Assembly (NCBI GenBank): GCA_023213315.1
Contig: JAKCPI010001728.1
Coordinates: 62,001-126,000, forward strand
Direction: 5' to 3'
DNA: 64,000 nt
Origin: Euborellia annulipes
Lineage: Eukaryota > Arthropoda > Insecta > Dermaptera > Anisolabididae
Both the position numbers and the translations under genes were made by a program. The notes below the pieces were generated by a model. That model saw only the letters and a list, made by a program, of their open reading frames with translations, was not told the origin of the DNA and did not search any database. Each line of letters starts with the position of its first letter. The first letter of the stretch is position 1. Positions 24,267 through 35,112 of the stretch are shown here, piece after piece.

Positions 24267-24768
24267 TCTATATATAATAATTACGGAGTGTCCGTCTGTC
24301 TGTCTGTCCGTCTGTCACGCTCTGTTTGACCAACTTCCCATTAGAATTTTGAAACGAAATTTTGCAGTCTTATAGAGGTCGTTATGGAGAGTCCCGGAAA
24401 AATACTCGGGTCCCGAAATTTCCATAACATTTTGAGTTATTAATTCATAAAGTTACGATTTCACCCATAGGAAATGTTTAGAGAAATATTTAAGTATTCT
24501 TTGCAGTTGTGTATTCTTTGAATGTAAACAAATCTTCAAGCAGGCACTGGATTGGAATACGTAGTAATAATAATTTTCTCCATATTGTAATGGTGCCGAT
24601 GGCCAAGGGCTAAAGGCTTGAACAATAAAAAAAAAAATAATTTTCTTTTTATAATTAAGAAAAGGCGAGGGTCCGCCGCAGGCGGGCCCGAGCCTGCGGC
24701 TGGGGTCCAGGGGGGCGTAGCCCCCCTGGCTAGACGCGAAGCCCGCCGAAGGCGGGCGATGCGGCTAG
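24267..24768 (+). mobile_element. Non-autonomous Helitron
   Basis: Begins TCTATATATAATAA preceded by A and ends CTAG followed by T, as Helitrons do (insertion between A and T, no duplication). A strong hairpin GCCCGCC-GAA-GGCGGGC (24741-24757) sits 7 bp before the CTAG. The 3' third is GC-rich (about 24663-24768). A second copy is at 57385-58184. No Rep/helicase gene. Confidence 0.85.
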
Positions 24769-25489
24769 TTTCTTAATAATTATACAGCTAAAATTTTAAA
24801 GGTATTAAATATCAATCTAATTAGTTAATTAAATGAAAATATCAATATTTTTTTTATAAATATATTAGGTGTCCGGCATAATCCTAACAGTTACAACAAC
24901 AATGAAAAGGAGCAGGAGAAGCCAAAATAAAACCCTCGATTTTCTCAAATTAATAAGACGTTTTGAAAAAATGTTATTTTCCCATCGTCACTTTTTCAAA
25001 ATTGTTTAGTTGGACATATGGGCACAAAACATGCATATTTACAGTATGTGAGAATTCTCACTGGATAAGTAGGAAACGTCTCATTAATATGTGAAAATTG
25101 GAGGCTTTTTATTTTTGGCTGCTTTATCCTGTTCCATTTCCTGTTGTATTAACAAACAGCTACTGACTGATTTATTTAAGCCCTTTAGTCAGAATTTCAA
25201 AATTTAAAAGAAAAGTATAAAAAATAAGAGCGCACAAGAGATCTTAGAAATTCTGTTCTATAAACATATATTTTTACAAAAAATTTGAAGAATTTAAATT
25301 ATTTCCTAATTCAATATTGATATCTTATCTAATGTTTTGAAAAGTAAGGAAGTAGATTTAATTTGCTGATATTTTATCCTAAAAAAATTTATCGTTCGTA
25401 TCTTAATGCATTGAATTTTTCTCATAGGATCAATTAACAATTGATTAACTTAAAAAAAAAAAAAACAAACTTGCCTTTACGACTCGAAG
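24769..25489. other. AT-rich spacer
   Basis: No gene seen. Confidence 0.4.
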
Positions 25490-25632
25490 TTTCGCCGTGC
25501 CGAAAGTTTCGGCTACTTTTTGGCCGAAACCTGAAACTACGAGCCGAAACCATGATTTTTGGCCGAAGACCATGATTTTTGGCCGAAACTGGCCGAAACC
25601 GTAACCGAAACCGAATATTCGGTCGGTTCCTA
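25490..25632 (+). repeat. Right-end fragment of the CCGAAAC-rich hAT-like MITE
   Basis: Shares GGCCGAAACTGGCCGAAACC and the TATTCGGTCGGTTCCTA end with the element at 22540-22917. The left end is lost. Confidence 0.7.
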
Positions 25633-27392
25633 AATCCTTATATACTAATAATAGATTTAGAGGTCAGGGGAGAATGAATCAGTTGAAATTTTATTATCTA
25701 ATTTAATTAAATTTTTAATTTCTAATTTTGAACTCTATCTTCATTTATTTCAACATCATCTCATAATCTTCTGATTGTATACATGACTAATACACATCAC
25801 GAGAATCTTAGGAAACTTCTGATCTATCATACTTGAAGAGTTATTTGGACAAAATTTATTATTAATGGAAATTTTTTATTAGAAATGAAATTCGGGCTAA
25901 AATCTCAAAACTCATTTTAGGAACTGCTGCTTATTATATTAACAGATTATCTTACGGGTTTCGTCTTTATTCTTCTATAATAAATGGATTTTTCTAGCTG
26001 CGAAGGGAGAATTAGTACCTTCACATCTACTTGTAGAACCACCTAGTACCGCTACGGGCTATCTCTATTCAAATGAGTTTTTTGACCTTGCTAAGCCCTT
26101 ATCAACAATTATTCTTTGAAAAGAATTTTGCTTTGTGTGTTGCTAAGAGGTCAAAAACCCCTTTCTATTTAATGTTTATTTGATTAGCTATCATTTCTAG
26201 ATTTGTTAGAAGTTTGTTAAATATTTATTCAAACAGGTGTTTTGACCCTATTGATATTTTTTTTAATTATTAATGAAGTAGGTGTATAGTTAATCTCAGA
26301 CTACTTATATAAACTGTTGCTTTGCGTTGTAAATATTACTTTTCTAAGTTCAAGGCAAGCAAAGTTCGTAAAACTCCAATATTATTTTAAGTAGTTAATT
26401 TAAAATCAAAATCAGCCACTTGTTTCTTTCTATTTTCGTTTACTATTTTCAAATAAATAAATCTAAATAAACAATCGCTTGATTATTTATTCTACTTTTT
26501 TTTTTTAATGCGAACTTAAAATATCCAAATAAACCCTAGTGTTTATTTTTGGTTACATATTGAGATATTCAAAGATATTTTAGTATAAAATCTTTTTTAA
26601 TGTGTATTTAATTTTTTGATCTCGTATCTGATAAATATAATATAAGGTTTATTTAGGGAATGGAACATCAAATATACACTTTGACATTTTAATATTAACT
26701 TTTTTAAATGTGAAATCTCGTTTGATGCCTCTATTATTACTCTTAAAAGAATCTGGAGCGGATTTTTTTATAAAGCCCATCCGTTAATATCCTAACTTAA
26801 TTCTGGTTAGGAAGAAGTTATTATTAGAAAAAAAAAACCTACCTTTGAGTATCAGATGTATTTTGGATAAGGGCCATGCTGGTCTTTTCTCTGAGGAATC
26901 CTTTTAAGCCACCTAACAGCTAAGATTGATTAAATATTTACCCCTCAACTATTTAAGGGAGAGGGTGAGGGGATCTCACAAAATTGTCAATTTATTCAAT
27001 TTGAAATTTTTTGATATTTTATACAACAATATAAGAATCCGTTATAAAGAACAGATCTTTAATGGTTTTATTATTAAATATAATAAATATAAATATTGAT
27101 CATGATTTAGTACATGAATACCTCTGTGTTTTTAGCGCTTATCAAAAAACAATCTTTCATTCATTAAAAGTATGTTTTATACTTTATAAAAACAAAATCT
27201 AATCTTGGACATTCCCCTTATTTTCCCAAAGTTGGAATTAGGGCTATTATTAATTTGATGTACGATAAATATATATATTCGATTGCTATTTAAATATACC
27301 CTTTAAAAGTTCCCTAAATTTAGAATTACACGACAACATGAATTAAACAAAAAAAAAATCTGAAAATGTATTGATTTTGTTGACAAGGGAGA
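25633..27392. other. AT-rich spacer
   Basis: No gene or repeat end recognised. Confidence 0.4.
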
Positions 27393-27400
27393 TTGTAGTA

Positions 27401-28184
27401 CAGTGGAACGGGGGCGATTTGGGATATCAGGGGGGCAATAAATAAGTAGGGGGCGATGAGTATTCAAAGGGAAAAAATTATTAGAGTATACTAAAATTTA
27501 AAAGAACAAATCAAAGAGAAAAATCTTCTATTTACAGGATAGTCAGTATAGAATGGAAAAAATATTGTCATAAAAATAAAATAGTCTGAAGATAATTCCA
27601 ATCTAGAATTGGAAACGTCATTTTTGTTTTCATTAAATAAAGATTGACTGGAAAAAGATCTATTTTTGTTATTTTCTTCATAAAAATAAAATTATTATTA
27701 GATTTTTAAAAGGTTACGCCAGGAAAGAAATCAGACAAAAATTTAATCAATCTTTATCTAATTTTTAATTTCGATTGCCGACGTTTCGGAGCAAATCGCA
27801 TCCTTCCTCAGGACAATCGGTAGTTAAAGTATACCATCTGTATTTTACTAACTACCGATTGTCCCGAGGAAGGATGCGATTTGCGTCCGAAATGTCGGCA
27901 AACGAAATTAAAAATTAGATAAAGATTGATTAAATTTTTGTCTGATTTCCTTCCTGGCTTCCATTTGAAAATTTCAACGTTTCAGTCATTATTTCTGCAG
28001 CTGTTGTATTTTTTCACTTTGAAAAGAGAACCTTATCTGAGGAACTTGATTGATTGATTCACTTTCAAATAAAGTACTTTTTTGTTAAAAATTTTAAATC
28101 ATGCAATGAAAATGAAAAGACGGCGATAGTTGATAGACAACCTCCAGAAAGGGGCGATGGGCGAAAAAAGGTTGGGAACCACTG
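27401..28184. mobile_element. Non-autonomous hAT element with a nested foldback
   Basis: Begins CAGTGGAACGGGGGCG and ends GGTTGGGAACCACTG, flanked by the perfect 8-bp duplication TTGTAGTA (27393-27400, 28185-28192). GGGGGCGAT/GGGGCGATGG subterminal phrases occur at both ends. The 241-bp foldback at 27718-27958 is a later insertion. Confidence 0.85.
27718..27958. repeat. Foldback repeat with hammerhead-like motif in each arm
   Basis: Arms of about 107 bp, nearly identical, around a loop of about 25 bp. Minus strand 27780-27811 reads CTGAGGA-A-GGA...TCC-GAAAC-GTC. Plus strand 27864-27896 reads CCGAGGA-A-GGATGC...GCGTCC-GAAAT-GTC. Arm differences keep the stem paired. Confidence 0.75.
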
Positions 28185-28192
28185 TTGTAGTA

Positions 28193-28549
28193 GATACCAG
28201 AAGAAAAATATGTTTTCTTATTAATAAAAATAAATCTCTAAATTTTAAGTTTTAATTTTTGTCTGCCAAAATGATGCAATATTATATTATGAAAACAAAA
28301 GTTTGAATAAAGACATTCGCTCTAATAGAACTGAGAACTTGAAGATTTGGGTATTATTGACCCGTTCTCATTATTTATTCACCCGTAAAATTTCTGTTGT
28401 TCTAAATTCTAAAGGAATGGCTGGAAAACGTACAAAGGAAGGTGATTTCGGGAAACTAAAGAGGGATGGCCTTTTCCTGAAAGAGGGCTGGCGGGGACTT
28501 TTGAGGGTGTTGAAGAGTAGGCCTTAGGGCCTACGCATGCTACTATACA
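28193..28549. other. Spacer with one short open frame
   Basis: The plus-strand frame at 28303-28527 (74 codons, basic) has no recognisable domain. It runs towards the CRE-bearing patch and may be 5' transcribed sequence. Confidence 0.25.
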
Positions 28550-28760
28550 CTTGGTTTGTTTCCGTTCTCGCGGATCGATATTTTCTCTCCGAATGGCGAA
28601 TGGCGGGACTTTGTCTCTCTGTCTATCTGTTGCTCTCTCTTCTCTTCTCTTTGCTCCGGTTCAGGGTTCAAAACCCGCCCTGTTAGGTTAGGGTCTGGTA
28701 AGCGGTGATGACGTCACATTGACGTCAAATGTTTCCCAGGGTGGCTGGCTCCCCTTTTGC
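28550..28760 (+). promoter_or_regulatory. GC-richer patch with paired CRE sites, candidate promoter or enhancer
   Basis: Two perfect TGACGTCA sites (28709-28716 and 28720-28727) lie 11 bp apart, start to start, about one helical turn. They are preceded by CT-rich sequence and a donor-like GGTCTG|GTAAGC at 28696/28697. CRE palindromes bind CREB/ATF-type bZIP factors. It lies inside the putative long intron of the synthase gene, so an alternative first exon is possible. Confidence 0.4.
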
Positions 28761-29080
28761 AATCCGGATCCGACTTGAGATATGGGCCAAGAATGGGGGA
28801 CAGGTCCCGATATCCCGGATCGATTCGAGCCAGACGGGCTCATTCATGAGTTCTTGGAACTTTATCAATGATTCTAGAGGGAGTGTGGTTGACAGCTTCA
28901 AAACTTATTTATTTATTGATATTTCACTTTCCTCTATTTTTGATAAGAATTAAAAAAAAAAATCATTTGTTTCATATACTGTACAGTTTATTGATACGAA
29001 CCCCATCTTAAAATTATTTTCTGTACAATAAAGAATTATATATATCATGTGTTGGTCCTTGAGGTAATTATGAAAAACAT

Positions 29081-29428
29081 ATAACCAAGTATTTATTAAT
29101 TTAAATAAGCCAAAAATGTAGGTACCGCCGGGAGTCGCACCACGGATCTGCCGATTTACGCTAAACATGCCCTACTACTGGACCACAGTACCGCACTCGC
29201 TTATTTAAATTATGATAGATCGCTAATTTAACGGAGAAATCTGAACGCTTGATTTGAGCGGCGTTTCTCTAGTAGACTGAAATTTGCGATCTATCATAAT
29301 TTAAATAAGCGAGTGCGGTACTGTGGTCCAGTAGTAGGGCATGTAGAGCGTAAATCGACAGATCCGTGGTGCGACTCCCGGCGGTACCTAAATTTTTTGC
29401 TTATTTAAATTAATAAATACTTGGTTAT
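29081..29428. repeat. 348-bp palindrome carrying a tRNA-Cys-like sequence in each arm
   Basis: Arms 29081-29223 and 29286-29428 pair almost throughout, with a 62-nt loop. Each arm holds GTCCAGTAGTAGGGCA (box A-like) and GGTGCGACTCCCGG (box B-like) as at 63850-63930. The arms differ at a few bases, so they were not copied just now. Confidence 0.75.
29309..29392 (+). pseudogene. tRNA-Cys-derived sequence (not a functional tRNA)
   Basis: Aligns with tRNA-Cys in the D-arm and T-loop. The acceptor ends do not pair, the T-stem is broken and the anticodon arm is damaged. Probably the head of a tRNA-derived repeat. Confidence 0.4.
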
Positions 29429-29454
29429 TTATTTTCTGTACCTAGTTTTCACTT

Positions 29455-29745
29455 TCTTTTTTGAAAAAAAGTAGCAAAAATTTGTGACCGAGATTTTGAT
29501 GAAATTTATAACTATTCCTATTCATTTTAGGGCCTATGATTAAAAAGACTGTTAATTAAAAGGATTTTAGAAAAAATAGAAAAAAAGTGGTTTTCGCGTT
29601 TCTGTGTCTGTGTGTTCAATTTAAAGCATGAAGGAATTCAGCTAGGAGGGTGAAATTTTATATTTAATTTAAGCACCCCTCTAGAGCGTGAAAATAAGCT
29701 TTTAAACAAAATAGATCAAAAAGTACTAGACTTTACTGATGCATT
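29455..29745 (+). mobile_element. Family A element, 5' fragment
   Basis: Diverged copy with ATTTAAAGCATGAAGGAATT, the following GCTAGGAGG block, and GAGCGTGAAAATAAGC. It breaks off after ACTTTACTGATG. Confidence 0.65.
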
Positions 29746-29934
29746 TCCGGCTTCCGGCAAGCGTTCTACACTCTTGTTTCTTGGGGCCACTTTTCCAGAT
29801 GTTCAACGTTGCTTAATGACAGTCTTGGTTGCTGATGTTCTTTCTTCTTGCCCACCTGCAAATTTATAGCTATTCGGCCAAATTGATAATACCACACACA
29901 ATTCATCTCTTATGACATATTTTTATAAACGAAT

Positions 29935-30306
29935 AAATATGTCGATAATAAATCTAACATGACGGAAAATTACGCAATTCACGGAAACCGAAGGTGAGGG
30001 AAAATTGTATGATGTGCGGTCAGGGGCGGATTAATGCAAGTTTGTCGGGGGAAGCGGTTTTTTTTTTTTTATTTAAGGACTTTGTCGACATCTATGTCCA
30101 TTTAGACCCCTTTCCTATTTATTTAAATTTATTGGTAACAAATTCAATTGAAATTAAAGAGCGGAAATCATAATTTCTTTAGATTACTAGTTTTTATAAC
30201 ATTTTGAATTTCTTCTCGGGGGGGGGGGAGGGGGGCGATCGCCCCCACCGCCCCCCCCCTCCCTTTAATCCGCCCCTGTGTGCGGTTTGTCACACCAAAT
30301 TTTTTA
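29935..30306 (+). mobile_element. Family A terminal hairpin split by a hAT MITE
   Basis: The arm before the insertion ends GATGTGCGGT and the arm after resumes TGTGCGGTTTGTCACACCA. The MITE at 30021-30278 interrupts the hairpin. Confidence 0.7.
30021..30278. mobile_element. hAT-type MITE
   Basis: Ends CAGGGGCGGATTAA and TTTAATCCGCCCCTG, with a perfect 8-bp duplication TGTGCGGT (30013-30020, 30279-30286). A type D SINE tail lies inside on the minus strand (about 30060-30125). Runs of G and C flank the middle. Confidence 0.88.
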
Positions 30307-30492
30307 ATCCCCTTATTAATATAATAATATATAGCCTTTGACTGCTCACTTTTTTTTCCATTTATCCTTTCTTTTCATTTATATTCAAGTAAATTGTTTT
30401 AATTGACTAGTTAATCACTTTAGACACTCATGCTATAAGTTAGCTATACTTTACTTTATTACTTTAAACTAACCTTATCCATTAAAACCTAC

Positions 30493-31150
30493 TTTTTACT
30501 TTCTCTTACCTATGTATATATGTAATATATATATAGAGAGAGAAAGTATTGGATTCATGTCAAAAATTCGATGTCGAGATTTTGATGGATCTTCACGTTT
30601 TGAGGTCCCCTGAATCCAAAAAAGTGGTTTTCGCGACATGGTCTGTCTGTGGGTGGGTGGGTGTGTGTCAAATTTTAAGCATGAAGGAATTGAGCTATGA
30701 GGCTGAAATTTTATATTTAAGTTAAACACCCCCGGGACCGGAAAAATAAGCTTTTAATCAAAATCGGCCAAAGAGTACTAGTACTTTACTGATGTACTTT
30801 TTCAGTTTTTTTCGATTTTCTCAAAATTCGCTCTAACGATTTTGATTAAAATTCAAAAATCAATTATTTTTTAGATGCTCTTTCAAATGTATATTCTCGT
30901 TTTGCTCTCAAAATTGTTTGAAGCACACTTTTGTGCTTCATAGGAAAGATAGGAGAAATGGTTGTCATGGTTACAAAATATAAATATTTTCCCATACTTA
31001 TAAATTTTACATCTGAATTCAAATATTCCCTACTGCCGGGAACTAAATACATGTCGACACAAAAAATCTGGTGTGACAAGCACAGTACACAACTTTCGAT
31101 TACCGAAGGTAAGAGAAAGTTGTGTGCTGTGCGCCAGTCACACCAGATTT
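30493..31150 (+). mobile_element. Family A element, complete copy
   Basis: Runs from TTTTTACTTTCTCTTACCTA to the terminal hairpin at about 31068-31146 (CTGGTGTGAC...GTCACACCAG) with the inner TTTCGATTACCGAAGG palindrome. A 77-codon frame and a 101-codon frame on the minus strand, and an 81-codon plus frame, all fall inside and recur in other copies. Repeat frames, not genes. Confidence 0.85.
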
Positions 31151-32047
31151 TTTTTTTTGTTATCAGCAATTTATAAATTTTTTTAAAGTGTCAAATGAAT
31201 TCATTTTTTAATGAAACTATAAATTCTTTCGATTTGAATTTAATTAATTTAATTATCCTTCTGTTTTCGAAATATGTTATTTATCAACAACTCTTTTAAT
31301 TATTAATGATAAGTGAGATTCGATATTGATGAAACGTGTTTGATCATTTTTTTATGAAAAATTAATTAATTCTCAAAGAGATTATGTTGCTAATGGGTTT
31401 TATAAAAATTTTATCTCCATTTTATAGCTTAATTCAAATTTGTAAATAAAAAACGGCAGTACTAAGCACTGTTTTGATAAAAATTGAAATTTTCAAGATT
31501 TCGATTGCTAAGCTAAAATTATAAACATTCTTTATCTATTTTGGAAATCAGCATTCTCAATTTTTATCATTTTCAATTCAACAACTTGGATTTATTAGCA
31601 GGAATTTGCAATTCATTCTACGACTTTTTTCAGATCTTTTAGAAAACAAAGTTAAACATTTACATTCTAAAGTGAAATGAATTCATAGTGGTTACGCTGA
31701 GTGATCACTCATCGGGGCTTGGCATTGAATTCATTTCATTTTAAAAGTAAAATTCTTTGAATCTTTAAAGAAGTTCACAAGGATTAATAAATTTTATACA
31801 AATAAATCCATCAACAATTAAATAAAAAAAGAAAAACACTGAATAGTAATAATTTTTGCTCAGGGGCCCACATCTTGTGGGATGGCGACCACGAGCTACC
31901 CAAGCTGGGACTGGCAGTCCTGTTCTTTATATGTCTGTCCCTTCCTTCTATATTTTCAACAGGCTTCAGACCGTATGACGGGCCGGCCTGTACTATTTCT
32001 TCCGGTCGCAAAAAACCCATTCTTCGTCCCCCTATAGCCATCGGTAT
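31151..32047. other. Spacer with a small inverted repeat
   Basis: AAAGTGAAATGAATTCA (about 31670) and TGAATTCATTTCATTTT (about 31728) face each other around a GC-richer centre, a possible tiny MITE. 31860-32045 is GC-richer and starts CAGGGGCCCAC, but I find no partner end. No gene supported. Confidence 0.35.
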
Positions 32048-32073
32048 TATATATATATATATATATATATATA

Positions 32074-33639
32074 CCGGGTGGGCCATTAGTGCGTGGACGG
32101 AAGATTGTGGGCTTATTAACGGACATTTTTAAAATTTGTTGATCGCACATAATGTGGGGCCTTTAGGGCTACAAATTAAAAATATTTTTGTTCCAATTGC
32201 ACCTCATATACAGGGTGGTCCATATCAAAGTTATGTTTTTTAAATGGAACGCCCTGTATATTATTGCATATTTGGATTCTACGGCCAATTTTAGTATGAG
32301 TTTATGTCATGCAATGTATTCCAAACCAAACCGTTTAGCCGCAAATCGGGCTTTAGTGAAAAAACTGCTGTCTGGAAAAAATTGAATATCTCGCGATCCA
32401 TAAAATTTAGGGAACTGTTCTTTTGTGAGGTTACTAACCATGAAATGTACTAATGTAGGCCAGATGGGGAACCCGGAATTATTCTTATGTTGGGAGATAT
32501 GGCCATGCTAATTTGGAAAATTTCAATCATGGATAACTTCATTTTTTCAAATGGAACATGCTACTTTTTTTATGCCATGGGACGTGAAATTCAATTATCT
32601 TTCAGCTGATATAAGGTTGTCTATATCTATCTTTGGTAGTTTTCTTTTTATTCCAAAATATCTGATAACGAAAAAAAAAAAAAATTTATTATAGACAAAA
32701 TAATTGAAAAAAAAATCCAAACGCAAAACAAAATCGTAATAAATGGACAAATTATGCTAAATATTTGAAAATGTCTTTAAATTTCCTTTAAAATCATTTA
32801 TTTGAACTCTTCAAAGAAGTCCCGCTTGCTCAAATTCGGGTTATGATTTGTCAACAAGATGGCGCATCTCCTAACCTGAACATAACCCTAATTTCTTTTT
32901 CGAGAAGTTCAAATAAATGATTTTAAAGGAAATTAAAAGATATTTTCGAATATTTAGCATATTTTTTCCATTTATTACAATTTTGTTTTGCGTTTGGAAT
33001 TTTTTTTCAATTATTTTGTCCATAATAAAATTTTTTTTTTCGTTATCAGATATTTTGGAATAAAAAGAAAACTACCAAAAATAGATATAGACAACCTTAT
33101 ATCAGCTGAAAGATAATTGGATTTCACGTCCCATGGCATAAAAAAAAGTAGCATGTTCCATTTGAAAAAATGAAGTTATCCATGATTGAAATTTTCCAAA
33201 TTGGAATGGCCATTTCTCCCAACATAAGAATAATTCCGGGTTACCCATCTGGCCCACATTAGTAGATTTCATGATTAGTAAGATCACAAAAGAACAGCCC
33301 CCTAGGTATTATGATTCGCGAGATATTCAATTTTTTCCAGACAGCAGTTTTTTCACTAAAGCCCGATTTGCGGCTAAACGGTTTGGTTTGGAATACATTG
33401 CATGACATAAACTTATACTAAAATTGGCCACAGAATCCAAATATGCAATAATATACAGGGCGTTCCATTTAAAAAAACATAACTTTGATATGGACCACCC
33501 TGTATATGAGGTGCAATTGGAACAAAAATATTTTTAATTTGTAGCCCTAAAGGCCCCACATTATGTGCGATCAACAAATTTTAAAAATGTCCGTTAATAA
33601 GCCCACAATCTTCCGTCCACGCACTATTGGCCCACCCGG
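32074..33639. mobile_element. 1.57-kb foldback element with about 750-bp arms, TA target
   Basis: Starts CCGGGTGGGCCA and ends TGGCCCACCCGG inside a (TA)n tract, so a TA duplication fits. The two arms are complementary with scattered mismatches to about 32822 and 32892. A mariner-like end ACAGGGTGGTCCATA lies within each arm (about 32211 and 33495). The loop of about 70 nt has its own small pairing. No transposase; all frames inside are arm shadows. Confidence 0.85.
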
Positions 33640-33656
33640 TATATATATATATATAT

Positions 33657-34412
33657 GTCGTAGACAGATCGTGAAATTAGACAGTTCATGAACTGTCTAG
33701 ACATTTCATGAACTGCAGCCAGATCGTGTAATGGTCAAACAGTTACATGATCTGGCTAAAAATTTTAGACAGTTCATGAAATGCAATTGGGCCTTAGACA
33801 GATCGTGTAATGCTCGAGAATTACATGAAATGTCTAAATTTTTTAGGCAGTTCATGAACTGCCTAACAGCAGTTTTGCCGATCGTGTACTGTTTGTAAAG
33901 CAAATAAAGATCTCGAAAAAAGTCAATTTTTTTCAATATTATTATTATTATCGATTACTAAATTTTCCAAATCTTCCTCACTTTGTAAATCTTGAGTTAA
34001 GGTGCGCGTCTCCGGGTTCTAATTTTGGGAGATTCCAGCGGCCACAAATTTGAAGCTATCTACCTCAATTTTTTTGAAATTAAAGCTATTTAAAATGTCT
34101 ACAACTTATAGAAGCCCTTTTTTTGATTTTCGAAAAAATAAAATTTTTTTTTTAGATTTATTGCATTAAATTACAAACAGTACACGATCGGCAAAACTGC
34201 TGTTAGGCAGTTCATGAACTGCCTAAAAAATTTAGACATTTCATGTAATTCTCGAGCATTACACGATCTGTCTAAGGCCCAATTGCATTTCATGAACTGT
34301 CTAAAATTTTTAGCCAGATCATGTAACTGTTTGACCATTACACGATCTGGCTGCAGTTCATGAAATGTCTAGACAGTTCATGAACTGTCTAATTTCACGA
34401 TCTGTCTACGAC
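33657..34412. mobile_element. 756-bp foldback element with 242-bp arms made of nested palindromes
   Basis: Arms 33657-33898 and 34171-34412 appear identical. Each contains the perfect 20-bp palindromes AGACAGTTCATGAACTGTCT and AGGCAGTTCATGAACTGCCT plus imperfect ones built from CAGATCGTGTAATG and TTACATGATCTG. The 272-bp loop is itself a dispersed repeat (related sequence at 37381-37560, inverted). It sits in the same TA tract as the preceding foldback. Confidence 0.85.
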
Positions 34413-34425
34413 ATATATATATGTA

Positions 34426-34462
34426 AAATTAAAACCCTAATGGCCTATAGAGCCGAAAGGGA
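34426..34462 (+). repeat. SINE-tail-like hairpin (type E)
   Basis: ACCCTAATGGCCTATAGAGC then CGAAAGGG: same layout as type S and D tails but with a CCCT/AGGG outer helix. A longer relative is at 41570-41620. Confidence 0.45.
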
Positions 34463-34546
34463 GAATTAAATTGAAAAAGCTTATTTAGACATATAATGAC
34501 TGTCTAAGGTCGTTGTGCCCCTTCAACAAAATTGGCAAGTTTCTCG

Positions 34547-34746
34547 AAGCCTGAACGCACCCCAATTGAGCAAAAACGTTTTCGAACAAAACGTTTTTGT
34601 CTAAAACTGTTTTTTTCAATGCTACGATAACGCGGAGCGAAGAGACAAAACCCAATTGGGCATGATTCGAAATCATTGAACAAAATGTTTTGCCATTGAG
34701 CATTTTGCTCAAAACATTTTGCTCAATTGGTGTGAGTTCAGCCTTA
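34547..34746. mobile_element. MITE with CTGAACGCAC ends
   Basis: Inverted ends near CCTGAACGCACCCCAATTGA and TCAATTGGTGTGAGTTCAGC, with many AACAAAACGTTTT-like internal inverted phrases. Same family as 48842-49067. The 88-codon minus frame is incidental. Confidence 0.65.
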
Positions 34747-34876
34747 AACATATTAAAGATCTATGAAACAAATTTTAAACAATTTAATTTTTACTTTCTC
34801 TTAACTATATATCTGTCATCTCAGTATAAATTTAAATATTTTTCTATGTTTATAAATTTTCTAATAAATTTATATT

Positions 34877-35000
34877 GACCGTACCTGGTGTCCAGGGTTC
34901 GCTTCCGGTCCCAAACGAGAAAAAAATTATTTCAATTGAATTGGCTACCAATCAATTGGGTCTAAATATATATAAATAGCCTTAGATGTCGAAAAAAATA
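34877..35000 (+). repeat. SINE type D, 5'-truncated copy
   Basis: Box B-like GGGTTCGCTTCCGGTCCC, the linker TTGGCTACCAATCAATTGGG and TCTAAAT...GCCTTAGATGTCGAAAAA, with a TA expansion in the tail hairpin. Confidence 0.55.
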
Positions 35001-35112
35001 TATATTGGCTCAAACTAAATATCAGGCGTGTGACAAGCATAGAACATAACTTTCAATTACCGAAGGTAAGAGAAAAGTGTGTTCTGTGCGACCCGTCACA
35101 CCAGATTTTTAT
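35001..35112 (+). repeat. Family A terminal hairpin
   Basis: CAGGCGTGTGACAAGC...GACCCGTCACACCAG around TTTCAATTACCGAAGG. A short 5' fragment is at 34790-34865. Confidence 0.65.

Noticed and set aside
29309..29392. Functional tRNA gene
   Set aside because: The acceptor and T stems do not pair and the unit is embedded in a palindrome; the same holds for 63850-63930 and 42316-42402.
32188..33287. Open frames inside the large foldback
   Set aside because: They are mirror images in the two arms, with no transposase motif.
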